The notes under the pieces were generated by a model, which was given only the letters and a program-made list of their open reading frames with translations, had not been told where the DNA came from and did not search any database. Both the position numbers and the translations under genes were made by a program. DNA of 64,000 bases from Scylla paramamosain (lineage: Eukaryota > Arthropoda > Malacostraca > Decapoda > Portunidae): NCBI RefSeq assembly GCF_035594125.1, contig NC_087151.1, forward strand, positions 20,289,253 through 20,353,252, in the 5' to 3' direction. Below, piece after piece: positions 45,063 through 59,200 of this stretch. Position 1 is the first letter of the stretch, and each line of letters opens with the position of its first letter.

Positions 45063-48000
45063 CACATTTCTCGTAATGTCCTTTCGTTTCCCAAAAATAG
45101 TGTTCTTTGCATGTATTTAAGCCTTTTTATTAGTAACATGATCAAAAACACTCAAAATACATGTTTTTGGTAATGTTCTTCTGTTTCACCATATAGCGTA
45201 TTTTGCATGCGTTTTAGTGTTTTGGTATATAAGGAACTCAAAAACACTTAAAGGCAAGTTCTTGTTAAAAATTGGTTTTATTCCATTGTAATGTGTTTGC
45301 CCTGCTTTTTAGTGCTTTATTGCCTAACACGCTGAAAAACACTCAAAAGACACTTTACTGGTAAATCATTTTTTTCCCACAAATCTATTTTTACATGCGA
45401 TTTGGGTTTTTGGTAACTAAGAATGTTAAAAGCACTCAAAATACACGCATTTAGTAAGGTTGATCTGTTTCTCAATTAAGAGTGTTATACATGAGTTTTA
45501 TCATTTTGGTATCTAGGAAACCTCTCCATATACACGAGATTTTGCGTTTTTTTGCCTTGTGGTTCTTTTGAACTATAAAACACTCATTATACACTTTTCT
45601 TGCAATGTCCTTTTGTTTCCCAATATAGAGTGCTTTGCATCAATTTTTGCGTTTTTTGTAGGTAACAAGCTCAAAAACACTCAAAATATACCTTTTTAGT
45701 AACGTTTTTCTATTTCTTGATATTGGTTGCTTTGCATCCGTTTTAGCGTTTTTCTATGTAAAACACTGAGAAGACACGTTTTCAGGAAATTTGTTTTGGA
45801 TTCCCATATAGAGTGAGTTCCTTATTATTTATCGTTTTGGTGCCTAACATGCTAAACACACTCAAAACACAGATTTCTGGTAAGGTCGTTTAATTTCCTC
45901 ATATAGGAGGTTTTGCATGCACTTTAGGGTTTGGTACATAACAGTCCGAAAAAAAAGCTGAAATTAACTTTTTTGATAATATTGTTTTATCATATGATTG
46001 CCCTGAATTTTCCCAGAATTTTGGCATCTCGGTACCTATGAAGATGAATAAAGAAAAAAAAAAATCCTATTTTTTAAATTTTTATTTTTTTTTTATTTTC
46101 TAAATAAAGAGTGTTATTTGTGGGTTTTAGCTTTTTGGTACTTAAGGAACTTAAAAAAAAACACTCATAATACACGTTTCTCGTAATGTCCTTTTGTTTC
46201 CCAAACATAATGTTCTTTGCATGTATTTAAGCGTTTTTATAGATAACATGATCAAAAACACTGAAAATACATGTTTTTGGTAATGTTATTCTGTTTCTCC
46301 ATAAAGTGTGTTTTCCATGTGTTTTAGCAGTTTTGTATATAAGGAGCTCAAAAACACTTAAAGGCAAGTTTTTGGTAGAAATTGGTGTTATTCCAATGTA
46401 ATATGATTGCCCTGCTTTTTAGTGCTTTATTGCCTATCATGCTCAAAAACACTTAAAAGACACTTTTCTGATAATGTCAATTTTTTCTCACATAAAGGTG
46501 GTTTCGCATGCAATTTAGGGTTTTGGTAACTAAGAATGTGAAAAGCACTCAAAATACACGCATTTAGTAAAGTTGTTCTGTTTCTCAATTAATAGTGTTA
46601 TTCATCAGTTTCAGCATTTTGGTATCTAGGAAATTTCTCCATATACACGAGATTTTGCGTTTTTTTGCCTTGTGGTTCTTTTGAACTATAAAACACTCAT
46701 TATACACTTGTCTTGCAATGTCCTTTTGTTTCCCAATATAGAGTGCTTTGCATCAATTTTTGCGTTTTTTGTAGGTAACAAGCTCAAAAACACTCAAAAT
46801 ATACCTTTTTAGTAACGCTTTTCTATTTCTTGATATTGGTTGCTTTGCATCTGTTTTAGCGTTTTTCTATGTAAAACACTGAGAAGACACGTTTTCAGGA
46901 AATTTGTTTTGGATTCTCATATAGAGTGAGTTCCTTATTATTTATCGTTTTGGTGCCTAACATGCTAAAAACACTCAAAACACAGATTTCTGGTAAGGTC
47001 GTTTAATTTCCTCATATAGGAGGCTTTGCATGCACTTTAGGGTTTGGTACATAACAGTCCGAAAAAAAAGCTGAAATTAACTTTTTTGATAATATTGTTT
47101 TATCATATGATTGCCCTGAATTTTCCCAGAATTTTGGCATCTCGGTACCTATGAAGATGAATAAAAAAAAAAAAATAAAAAAAAATCCTATTTTTTAAAT
47201 TTTAAATTTTTTTTTTTATTTTCTAAATAAAGAGTGTTATTTGTGGGTTTTAGCTTTTTGGTACTTAAGGAACTTAAAAAAACACTCATAATACACGTTT
47301 CTCGTAATGTCCTTTTGTTTCCCAAACATAATGTTCTTTGCATGTATTTAAGCGTTTTTATAGATAACATGATCAAAAACACTGAAAATACATGTTTTTG
47401 GTAATGTTATTCTGTTTCTCCATAAAGTGTGTTTTCCATGCGTTTTAGCAGTTTTGTATATAAGGAGCTCAAAAACACTTAAAGGCAAGTTTTTGGTAGA
47501 AATTGGTGTTATTCCAATGTAATATGATTGCCCTGCTTTTTAGTGCTTTATTGCCTATCATGCTCAAAAACACTTAAAAGACACTTTTCTGGTAATGTCA
47601 ATTTTTTCTCACATAACGGTGGTTTCGCATGCAATTTAGGGTTTTGGTAACTAAGAATGTGAAAAGCACTCAAAATACACGCATTTAGTAAGGTTGTTCT
47701 GTTTCTCAATTAATAGTGTTATTCATCAGTTTCAGCATTTTGGTATCTAGGAAATTTCTCCATATACACGACTTTTTGCGTTTTTTGCTTTGTGGTTCTT
47801 TTGAACTATAAAACACTCATTATACACTTTTCTTGCAATGTCATTTTGTTTCCCAATATAGAGTGCTTTGCATCAATTTTCGCGTTTTTTTGTAGGTAAA
47901 AAGCTCAAAAACACTCAAAATATACCTTTTTGGTAACGTTTTTCTATTTCTTGATATTGGTTGGTTTCCATCCGTTTAAACGTTTTTCTACGTAAAACAC

Positions 48001-48289
48001 TGAGAAGACACGTTTTCAGTAACTTTGTTTTTTATTCCCATATAGAAGGAATTCCTTATTATTTATCGTTTTGGTGCCTAACATGCTAAAAAACACTCAA
48101 AACACAGATATCTGGTAAGGTCGTTTAATTTCCTCATATTGGAGGCTTTCCATGCACTTTAGGGTTTGGTACATAACACTCCGAAAAAAAAGAGCTGAAA
48201 TTAACTTTTTTGATAATATTCTTTTATCACATAATTGCCCTGCATTTTCCCAGAATTTCAGCATCTCGGTACCTATGAAGATGAATAAC

Positions 48290-48300
<11 letters not shown>
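45063..48300 (-). repeat. Right satellite array, homogenised units next to the flip
   Basis: Three higher-order units in reverse orientation. Marker 'gagtgttatttgtgggtttt' recurs near 46109, 47232 and 48361, spacing 1123-1129 bp. The first two units are almost identical and share variants such as 'cacgagattttgcgttttttt', which implies recent local amplification. They have no partner on the left side of the flip: the forward sequence at 44848-45062 pairs with about 48075-48290, leaving ~3 kb unpaired. Confidence 0.88.
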
Positions 48301-48322
<22 letters not shown>

Positions 48323-49824
48323 TTTTTTATTTTTTTATTTTTTTTTTATTTTCTAAATAAAGAGTGTTATTTGTGGGTTTTAGCTTTTTGGTACTTAAGG
48401 AACTTAAAAAAAAAACACTCATAATACACGTTTCTCGTAATGTCCTTTTGTTTCCCAAACATAATGTTCTTTGCATGTACTCAAGCGTTTTTATAGATAA
48501 CATGATCAAAAACACTCAAAATACATGTTTTTGGTAATGTTATTCTGTTTCTCCATAAAGTATGTTTTGCATGCGTTTTAGCGGTTGGGTATATAAGGTA
48601 TAAGGGGTTAAAAAACACTTAAAGGCAGATTCTTCGTAAAAGTTGGTTTTATTCCCATGTAATGTGATCGTTCTGCTTTTTAGTGTTTTGTTGCATATCA
48701 CGCTGAAAAACACTCAAAAGACACTTTTCTAATGTCATTTTTTTTTCCGACATGAAGCTAGTTTTGCATGTAATTTGGCATTTTCGTAAGTAAGAATGTG
48801 AAAAACACTCAAAATACACAATTTTGTAAGGTAGTTCTGTTTATCGATTAAAAGTGTTATTCATGCATTTATTCATTTTGGTATGTAAGAAATTTCTCTA
48901 TATACACGAGTTTTTGCGTTTATTGCCTTGTGGTTCTTTTAAAACTATAAAACACTCATTATACACGTTTCTCGTAATGTCCTTTACATCCATTTTTGTT
49001 TTACATCCATTTTTGCATTTTTTGTAAGTAACAAGCTCAAAAACACTCAAAATATATCTTTTTGGTAATGTTATTCTATTTCTTCATATAGGATGGTTTG
49101 TATCCGCTTTAGCGTTTTTCTACCTAAAACACTGAAAAGACACGTTTTCAGTAATTTTCTTTTGGATTCACATATTGACTGACTTCCATATTATTTATCG
49201 TTTTGGTGCCTAACATGCTGAAAAAACACTGAAAAGACAGGTTTCTGGTAAAGTCCTTTAACTTCCCTATATAGGTGGCTTTGCATGCACTTTAGGGTTT
49301 GGTACATAACAATCCGAAATAAAAAGCTATAATTAACTTTTATGATAATGTTCTTTTTTCCACATAAATTCCCTGAATTTTGGCAGAATTTTGGCATTTC
49401 GTTACCTATGAAGATGAATAAAAAAAAAAAAAATCCCATTCTTTAATTTTTTTATTTATTTATTTTTTCTAAAGAGTGTTATTTGTGGGTTTTAGCTTTT
49501 TTGGTACTGAAGGAACGTAAAAATCACTCATAATACACGTTTCTCGTAATGTTCTTTCGTTACCCAAACATAAGGCTCTTTGCATGTATTTAAGCGATTT
49601 TTTTAGATAACATGATCAAAAACACTCAAAATACATGTATTTGGTAATGTTATTCTGTTTCTCCATAAAATGTATTTTGCATGCATTTTAGCGTTTTGGT
49701 ATGTAAGGAGGTCAAAAACACTTAAAGGCAAGTTCTTGGTAAAATTTGGTTTTATTCCCATGTAATATGATTGCCCTGGCATTTAGTGCTTTATTGCGTA
49801 ACACGCTCAAAAACACTGAAAAGA

Positions 49825-50262
49825 CATGCAAAGCCTCCCATATGAGGAAATTAAAGACCTTACCAGAAATCTGTCTTTTGAGTGTTTTCAGCATGTTAGG
49901 CACCAAAACGATAAATAATAAGGAACTCACCCTATGTGGGAATCCAAAAGAAATTACTGAAAACGTGTCTTCTCAGTGTTTTACGTAGAAAAACGCTAAA
50001 ACTGATACAAACCAACCAATATCTAGAAGCAGAAAAACATTACCAAAAATGTATATTTTGAGTGTTTTTGAGCTTATCTACAAAAAAAAAAACGCGAAAA
50101 TGGATACATTTGGGAAACAAAGGGACATTGGGAGAAAAATGTATAATGAATGTTTTATAGTTGAAAAAAACACAAGGCAAAAAACGCAAAAACTCGTGTA
50201 TATGCTGAAACTCATGAATAACACTCTTAATTGAGAAACAGAGCAACCTTACTAAATGGGTG
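49825..50262 (+). repeat. Inverted block inside the right satellite array
   Basis: A ~440 bp block in forward orientation within the reverse-oriented array, from 'gaaaagaca|tgcaaagcctccc' to 'actaaatgggtgtc'. It is the mirror partner of 17355-17808, including the variants 'ccaatatctagaagcagaa' and 'ggaactcac', so one inversion event predates the separation of the two arrays. Confidence 0.87.
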
Positions 50263-53200
50263 TCAAAAAAAACTAAAAGGCAAGTTCTTCGTAAAAATTG
50301 GTTTTATTCCCATGTAATGTGATTGCCCTGCTTTTTAGTGCTTTATTGCCTAACACGCTCAAAAACACTCAAAGACACTTTTCTGGTAATGTCATTTTTT
50401 TCCCACATAAAGCTAGTTTCGCATGGAATTTGGGGTTTTGGTAACTAAGAATGTAAAAAACACTCAAAATACACGCATTTAGTAAGGTTGTTATGTTTCT
50501 TGATTAAGAGTGTTATTCATGAGTTTCAGTATTTTGGTATCTTAGAAACTTCTCCATACAGTCGAGTTTTTGTGTTTTTTGCCTTGTGATTCTGGTGAAA
50601 CTATAAAACACTCATTATACACGTTTTTCGTTATGTCCTTTTTTTTCCTTATATAGAGTGCTTTGCATCCATTTTCGCGTTTCTTTTTATGTAACAAGCT
50701 CAAAAACACACAAAATATACTTTTTTGGTAATGTTATTCTTTTTCTTCATATTGGTTGGTTTCATCCGTTTTAGCGTTTTTCTACGTAAATCTTTTAAAA
50801 GACACGTTTTCAGTAATTTTGTTTTTCATTTCCATATAGAGTGACTTTCATATTATATATCGTTTTGGTGCCTAACATGCTTTTTGGTGCCTTTTGCTTC
50901 CCGATATAGAGTGCTTTTCATCCATTTTCGCGTTTTTTGTAGGTAACAATTTCAAAAACACTCAATATATACCTTTTTGGTAATGTTATTTTATTTCTTC
51001 ATTTTGTTTGGTTTGCAACTGTTTTAGCGTTTTCTACATAAAACACCGAAAAGACACGTTTTCAGTAATTTTGTTTTTGGATTCCCAAATAGATTGACTT
51101 CCTTGGGTTTTATCGTGTTGGTTCCTAACATGCTGAAAAACACTATTAAGACAGTTTTCTGGCAAAGACGTTTAATTTCCCCATATAGGTAGCTTTGCAT
51201 GCACTTTAGGGGTTTGGTACATGAGTCCGAAAAAAAAAGCTAAATTTAACTGTTTTGATAATGTTCTTATTTCATATAATTTCCTGAACTTTGCCCGAAT
51301 TTTGGCACCTCGTTACCTGTAAAGATGAATAAGAATGAAAAAAAAAAATCGTATTTTTTTATTTATTTATTTTTTCTCAATAAAGAGTGTAATTTGAGGC
51401 TCTTAGCTTTTTCGTACTTAATGAACTTAAAAACACTCATAATACACGTTTCTCGTAATGTCCTTTCATTTCCCCAAAAATACGGGTGTTTGCATGTATT
51501 TAAGCGTTTTTATTGGTAACATGTTCAAAAACACTCAAAATACATGTTTTTGGTAATGTTATTCTGTTTCACCATAAAGTGTATTTTGCATGCATTTTAG
51601 TGTTTTGGTATATAAGGAGCTCAAATACACTTAAAGGTAAGTTCTTGTTAAAAATTGGTTTTATTCCAATGTAATGCGATTGCCCTGCTTTTTAGTGCTT
51701 TATTGCCTAACACGCTCAAAAACACTCAAAAGACATTTTTCTGGTAATGTCATTTTTTTCCCACATAAAGCAGGTTTCGTATGCAATTTGGTAACTAAGG
51801 ATGTGAAAAGCACTCAAAATAGACGCATTTAGTAAGATTGTTCTGTTTCTCAATGAAGAGTGTTGTTCCAGAGTTTCAGCATTTTGGAATTTAAGAAACT
51901 TCTCTATATACATGAGTTTTTGCGTTTTTTGCCTTGTAGTTCTTGTGAAACTATAAAACACACATTATACACGTTTCTCGTAATGTCCTTTTGCTTCCCA
52001 ATAGAGAGTGCTTTCCATCCACTTCCGCGTTTTTTGTAGATAACAATTTCAAAAACACTCAAAATATACCTTTTTGGTAATGTAATGTATTTCTTCATAT
52101 TGGTTGGTTTGCATGCATTTTAGCGTTTTTCTACGTAAAACACCGAAAAGACACGTTTTTAATATTTTTGTTTTGGATTCCCATATAGATTGACTTCCAT
52201 GTTATTTATCGTGTTGGTTCCTAACATGCTGAAAACTACTCATAAGACCGTTTTCTGGCAAAGACGTTTAATTTCCCCATATAGGTGGCTTTGCATGCAC
52301 TTTAGGGGTTTGGTACATAACAGTTCGAAAAAAAAAGCTAAATTTAACTTTTTTTTATCATTTTCTTATTTCACATAATTTCCTGAATTTTGCCTGAATT
52401 TTGGCATTTCGGTACCTGTGAATATGAATAAGAAAGAAAAAAAATATTGCATTTTTTTTTATTTATTCATTGTTTCTTAATAAAGAGTGTTATTTGTGGC
52501 TTTTAGCTTCTTGGTAATTAATGAACTTAAAAACACTCATAATACACGTTTCTCGTAATCTCCTTTCGTTTCTCAAAAATAGTGTTCTTTGCATTTATTT
52601 AAGCGTTTTTATTGGTAACATGATCAAAAACACTCAAAATACATGTTTTTGGTAATGTTATTCTGTTTCACCATAAAGAGTGTTTTGCATGCGTTTTAGT
52701 GTTTTGGTATATAAGGAGCTCAAAAACACTTAAAGGCAAGTTCTTGGTAAAAATTCGTTTCCCTCCAATGTAATGTGATTGCCCTCCTTTTTAGTGCTTT
52801 ATTTTCTATCACGCTCAAAAACACTTAAAAGACACTTTTCTGGTAGTCATTTTTTTTTTTTCCCACAAATCTATTTTCGCATGCAATTTGGGGTTTTGGT
52901 AACAAAGAATGTGAAAAGCACTCAAAATACATGCATTTATTAAGGTTGTTCTGTTTCTCAGTTAGGAGTGTTATAGATGAGTTTTAGCATATTTGTATCT
53001 AGGAAACCTCTCCATATAGACGAGATTTTGCGTTTTTTGCCTTGTGGTTGTTTTGAACTATAAAAGACTCATTATACACTTTTCTTGCAATGTCCTTTTG
53101 TTTCCCAATATAGAGTGCTTTGCATAGATTTTCGCGTTTTTTGTAGGTAACAAGCTCAAAAACACTCAAAATATACCTTTTTAGTAACATTTTTCTATTT

Positions 53201-56200
53201 CTTGATATTGGTTGCTTTGCATCCGTTTTAGCGTTTTTCTACGTAAAACACGGAGAAGACACGTTTTCAGTAACTTTTTTTAGGATTCCCATATAGAGTG
53301 AGTTCCTTATTATTTATCGTTTTTGTGCCTAACATGCTAAAAAAACACTCAAAACATATATTTCTGGTAAGGTCGTTTAGTTTCCTCATATAGGAGTCTT
53401 TGCATGCACTTTAGGGTTTGGTATATAAGTCCGAAAAAAAAAGCTGAAAATAACATTTTTGATAATATTCTTTTATCATATGATTGCCATGAATTTTCCC
53501 AGAATTTTGGCATCTCGGTACCTATAAATATGAATAACAAAAAAAAAAAAAAAAAAATCCTATTTTTTTATTTTTTAAATTTGTTTAATTTCTAAAAAAA
53601 GAGTTATTTGTGGGTTTTAGCTTTTTGGTACTTAAGGAACTTAAAAAAAAAAAAAAACACTCATAATACACGTTTCTCGTAATGTCCTTTTGTTTCCCAA
53701 ACATAATGTTCTTTGCATGTATTTAAGCGTTTTTATAGATAACATGATCAAAAACACCCAAAATACATGTTTTTGGTAATGTTATTCTGTTTCTCCTTAA
53801 AGTTTGTTTTGCATGCGTTTTAGCGGTTTGGTATATAAAGAGCTCAAAAATACTTAAAGGCAAGTTTTTGGTATAAACTGGTGTTATTCCAATGTAATAT
53901 GATTACCCTGCTTTTTAGTGCTTTATTGCCTATCACGCTCAAAAACACTTAAAAGACACTTTTCTGATAGTCATTTTTTTCTCACATAAAGGTGGTCTCG
54001 CATGCAATTTGGTTTTTGGTAATTAAGAATGTGAAAAGCACTCAAAATACACGCATTTAGTAAGGTTGTTCTGTTTCTCAATTAAGAGTGTTATTCATGA
54101 GTTTCAGCATTTTGGTATCAAGGAACCTTCTCCATATACGAGTACACGAGTTTTTGTGTTTTTTCCCTTTTGGTTCTTTTGAACTATAAAAACTCATTAT
54201 ACACTTTTCTTGCAAAGTCCTTTTGTTTTTTAATATAGAGTGCTTTGCATTAATTTTCGCGTTTTTTGTAGGTAACAAGCTCAAAAACACTCAAAATATA
54301 CCTTTTTGGTAATGTTTTTCTATTTCTTGATATTGGTAGGTTTGCATCCGTTTTAGCGTTTTTCTACGTAAAACAAAGAAAAAACACGTTTTCAGCAATT
54401 TTGTTTTGGATTCTCATATAGAGTGAGTTCCTTATTATTTATCGGTTTGGTGCCTAACATGCTGAAAAATACTCAAAAAACAGATATCTGGTAAGGTCGT
54501 TTAATTTCCTCATATAGGAGTCTTTGGATGCACTTTAAGGTTTGGTACATAACAGTCCGAAAAAAGAAGCTAAAATTAACTTTTTTGATAATTTTTGTTT
54601 TATCATATAATAGCCCTGAATTTTCCCTGAATTTTGGCATCTCGGTACCTATGAATATGAATAAAAAAAAAAAAAAAAAATTCTATTTTTTTATTTTCTT
54701 ACTTTTTTTTCTAAATAATGTTATTTGTGGGTTTTAGCTTTTTGGTACTTAAGGAACTTAAAATCAATTATAATACATATTTCTTGTAATGTCGTTTTGT
54801 TTCGCAAACATAAGGTTATTTGCATGTATTTAAGCATTTTTATAGATAACATGATCAAAAACACTGAAAATACATGTTTTTGGTAATGTTATTCTGTTTC
54901 TCCATAAAAGGTGTTTTCCATGCGTTTTAGCGTTTTGGTATGTAATAAGCTCAAAAACACTTAAAGGCAAGTTCTTGGTAAAAGTTCTTTTTATTCCCAT
55001 GTATTGTGATTGCCCTGCAATTTAGTGCTTTATTGCCTAACACGCTCAAAAACACTCAAAAGAAACTTTTCTTGTAATATCATTTTTTTTCCCACATAAA
55101 AGCTAGTTTTGCATGGAATTTGGGGTTTTCGTAACTAAGAATGTGAAAAAACTCAAAACATAGGCATTTAGAAAAGTTGTTCTATTTCTTAATTAAAAGT
55201 GTTATTCAAGAGTTTCAGCATTTTTGTATGTAAGAAACTTTTCTAATACACACATTTGGTAAGGTATTTCTTTTTAAAAATTAAAAGTGTTATTCATGAG
55301 TTTCAGCTTTTTGGTATGTAAGAAACTTCTTTATGTTTACGAGTTTTTGAGTTTTTTTACCTTGTGGTTCTTGTCAAACTATAAAACACTCATACACGTT
55401 TCTAGTAATGTCCTTTTCTTTGCCAATATAAAGTCCTTTCCATCCATTTTTGCATTTTTTGTAGGTAACAAGCTCAAAAACACCTCAAAATATATCTTTT
55501 TGGTAACGTTATTTTATTTGTTCATATTGATTGGTTTGCATCCGTTTTAGCGTTTTTCTACGTAAATCACTGAAAAGACACGTTTTAAGTAATATTGTTG
55601 AAATTGCTGAAAAACACTCAAAAGAGGTTTCTGGTAAAGTCGTGTAATTTCCCCATATAGGTTGATTTGCATGCACTTCAGAGTTTGTATATAACTCCGG
55701 AAAAAAACAAAATTATTTTTTTTAATAATGATTTTTTTTTTTTACAAAATGTCCATGAATTTTGCCAGAATTTTGGCATCTCGGTACCTATGAAGATGAA
55801 TAACAAAAATTTTTTCTCTCTATAAAGATTTATTTGTGGGTTTTAGCCTTTTGGTACTTAACGAACTTAAAAACACTCATAATACACGATTTTCGTAATG
55901 TCCTTTCATTTTCCAAAAATAGGGTTCTTTGCATGTATTTAGGCGTTTTTATAGGTAACATGATCAAAAACTCTCAAAATACATGTTTTTGGTAATGTTA
56001 TTCTGTTTCTCCATAAAGGGTGTTTTGCATGCGTTTTAGCGTTTTTGTATGTAAGAAGCTCAAAAACACGTAAAGGCAGGTTCTTGGTAAAAGTTGGTTT
56101 TATTCCCATATAATGTGATTGCCTTCCTTTTTAGTGCTTTAGTGCCTATCACGCTCAAAAAACACTCAAAAGACAATTTCCTGGTATTGTCATTTTTTTT

Positions 56201-59200
56201 CCCACATAAAGCTAGTTTCGCATGCAATTTTTGGTTTTGGTAACGAAGAATGTGAAAAGCATTCAAAATACATGCATTTGGTAAGGTTGTTCTGTATTCT
56301 TAATTAAGAGTGTCATTTCTGAGTTTCAGCATTTTGGTATCTAAGAAACTTCTCCATATACACCGAGTTTTTGCGATTTTTGCCTTGTGGTTGTTGTGAA
56401 ACTATAAAACACTCATTATACACGTTTCTCGTAATGTCCTTTTGTATCCCAATATAGAGTGCTTTCCATCCATTTTCGAGTTTTTTGAAGGTAAGAAGGT
56501 AAAAAACACTCAAAATATACCTTTTTGGTAATATTTTATTTCTCCATATTCGTTGGTTTGCATCCGTTTTAGCGTTTTTCTACGTAAAACACTGAAAAGG
56601 CACTTTTTCAGTAATTTTGTGATGGATTCCCACATTGAGTGACTTCCATATTATTTATCGTTTTGGTGCCTAACATGCTGAAAAAACCACAAAAGACAGG
56701 TTTCTGGTAAGGTCGTTTAATTTCCACATATAGGTGGCTCTGTATGCACTTTAGGGTTTGGTACATAACAGTCCGAAAAAAAAAAGCTAAAATTAACTTT
56801 TTTTCATAATGTTCTTTTTTCACATAATTTCCTTGAATTTTGGCAAAATTTTGGCATATCGGTACCTATGAAGATGAATAAAAAAAATCCTATTTTTTTA
56901 TTTATTTATTTATTTTTTCTTTATAAAAAGTGTTATTTGTGGGTTTTAGCCTTTTGGTACTTAAAGAACTCAAAAACACTCATAATACACGTTTCTCGAA
57001 ATGTTCTTTCGTTTTCCAAACATAAGATTCTTTGCATGTATTTAAGCGTTTTTATAGGTAACATGATCAAAAACACTCAAAATATATGTTTTTGGTAATG
57101 TTATTCTGTTTGTAAATAAAGGGTGTTTTGCATGCGTTTTAGCGTTTTGGTATATAAGGAGCTCAAAAACACTTAGAAAAAACACTTGGTAAAAGTTGGT
57201 TTTATTCCCATGTAATGTGATTGCCCTGCTTTTTAGTGCTTTATTGCCTATCATGCTAAACAAAAAAAAACAAAAAAAAACACTAAAAAGACCTGGTAAT
57301 GTCATTTTTTTTTCCCACATAAAGCTACTTTTACATGCAATTTGTGATTTTGGTAACTAAGAATGTGAAAAACACTCGAAATACATGCATTTGGTAAGGT
57401 TGTTCTGTTTCTCAATTAAGAGTGTTATTCAGGAGTTTCACCATTTTGGTATCTAAGAAACTTCTCAATATATACAAGTTTTTGCGTTTTTTGCCTTGTG
57501 CTTCTTGAGAATCTATAAAACACTCATTATACACGTTTCTCGTAATGTCCTTTTGTTAACCAATATAGAGAGCTTTCCATCCATTTTCGCGTTTTTTTTA
57601 AAAAGCTCAAATATACTGAAAATATACCTTTTTGGTAATCTTATTCTATTTTTTTTTTCATGTTGGTTGGTTTGCATCCGTTTTAGCATTTTACTACTTA
57701 AAACACGGAAAAGACACGTTTTCAGTAATTTGTTTTGGATTCCCATATAGAATGACTTCCATATTGTTTATTGTTTTAGTGACTAACATGCTGAAAAACA
57801 CTAGAAACACAGGTTTCTCGTGAAGTCTTTTTATTTCCATATATAGTTGGCTTTGCATGCACTTTAGGGTTTTTTGCATAACAGTCCGGAAAAAAAAGCT
57901 TAAATTAACTTTTTTCTTAATGTTCTTTTTTTCATATAATTTCCCTGAATTTTGCCAGAATTTTGTGCTCTCTGTACCTATGAAGAAGAATAACAAAAAA
58001 AAAAAAATGCTATTTATTTATTTACTTTTTTTTTTTTCCCTATAAAGAGGTTTTAGCTTTTTGGTACTTATGGAACTTAAAAACACTCATAATACACGTT
58101 TCTCGTAATGTCCTTTCGTTTATCTGACATAGAGTTTTTTGCATGTATTTAAGCGTTTTTAGAGGTAACATGATAAAAAAACACTCAAAAATACATGTTT
58201 TTGGTAATGTTAATCTGTTTCTCTATAAAGGGTGTTTTTTGCATGCGTTTTAGCGTTTTGGTATATAAGGAGCTCAAAAACACTTAAAGGCAAGTTCTTG
58301 GTAAAAGATGGTTTTATTCCCATGTAATGTGATTGCCCTCCTTTTCTAGTGCTTTATTGCCTAACACGCTCAAAAACACTCAAAAGACACTTTTCTGGTA
58401 ATGTCATTTTTTTACCACATAAAGCTAGTTTTGCATGCAATTTGGGGTTTTGGTTTCTAAGAATGTGAAAAACAGTGAAAATACACGCATATCGTAAGGT
58501 TGTTCTGTATTCTCAATTAAGAGTGTTATTCCTGAGTTTCAGCATTTTGGTATCTAAGAAACTTATCCATATACACGAGTTTTTGCGTTTTTTGCCTTGT
58601 GGTTCTTGTGAAACTATAAAAACTTATTATGCAAGTTTCTCGTAATGTCCTTTTGTATCAATATAGAGTGCTTTCTATCCATTTTCGCGTTTTTTGTAGA
58701 TAAGAAGCTCAAAAACACTGAAAATATACCTTTTTTGGTAATGTTATTCTATTTTTTCATATTCGTTGGTTTGCATCCGTTTTAACGTTTTTCTACGTAA
58801 AACACTGAAAAGACACTTTTTCAGCAATTTTTTTGATGGATTCCCATATTGAGTGACTTCCATATTATATATATCGTTTTTGTGCCTAACATGCTGAAAA
58901 ACACTCAAAAGACAGGTTTCTGGAAAAGTCGTTTAATTTTCCCAAATAGATTGCTTTGCATGCACTTTACGGTTTGGTACATAACAGTCCGAAAAAAAAA
59001 ACTAAAATTAAATTTTTTTTTCAATTTTCTTCTTTCACATAATTTTCCTGAATTTTGCCAGAATTTTGGCATCTTGGTACCTATGAAGATGAATAACAAA
59101 AAAAAAAAAAAAAAAAAAAAATTCCTATCTTTTTATTTATTTGTTTTTTTTTTCTATAAACAGTGTTATTTATGGGTTTTAGCTGAATGGTACTTAAATA

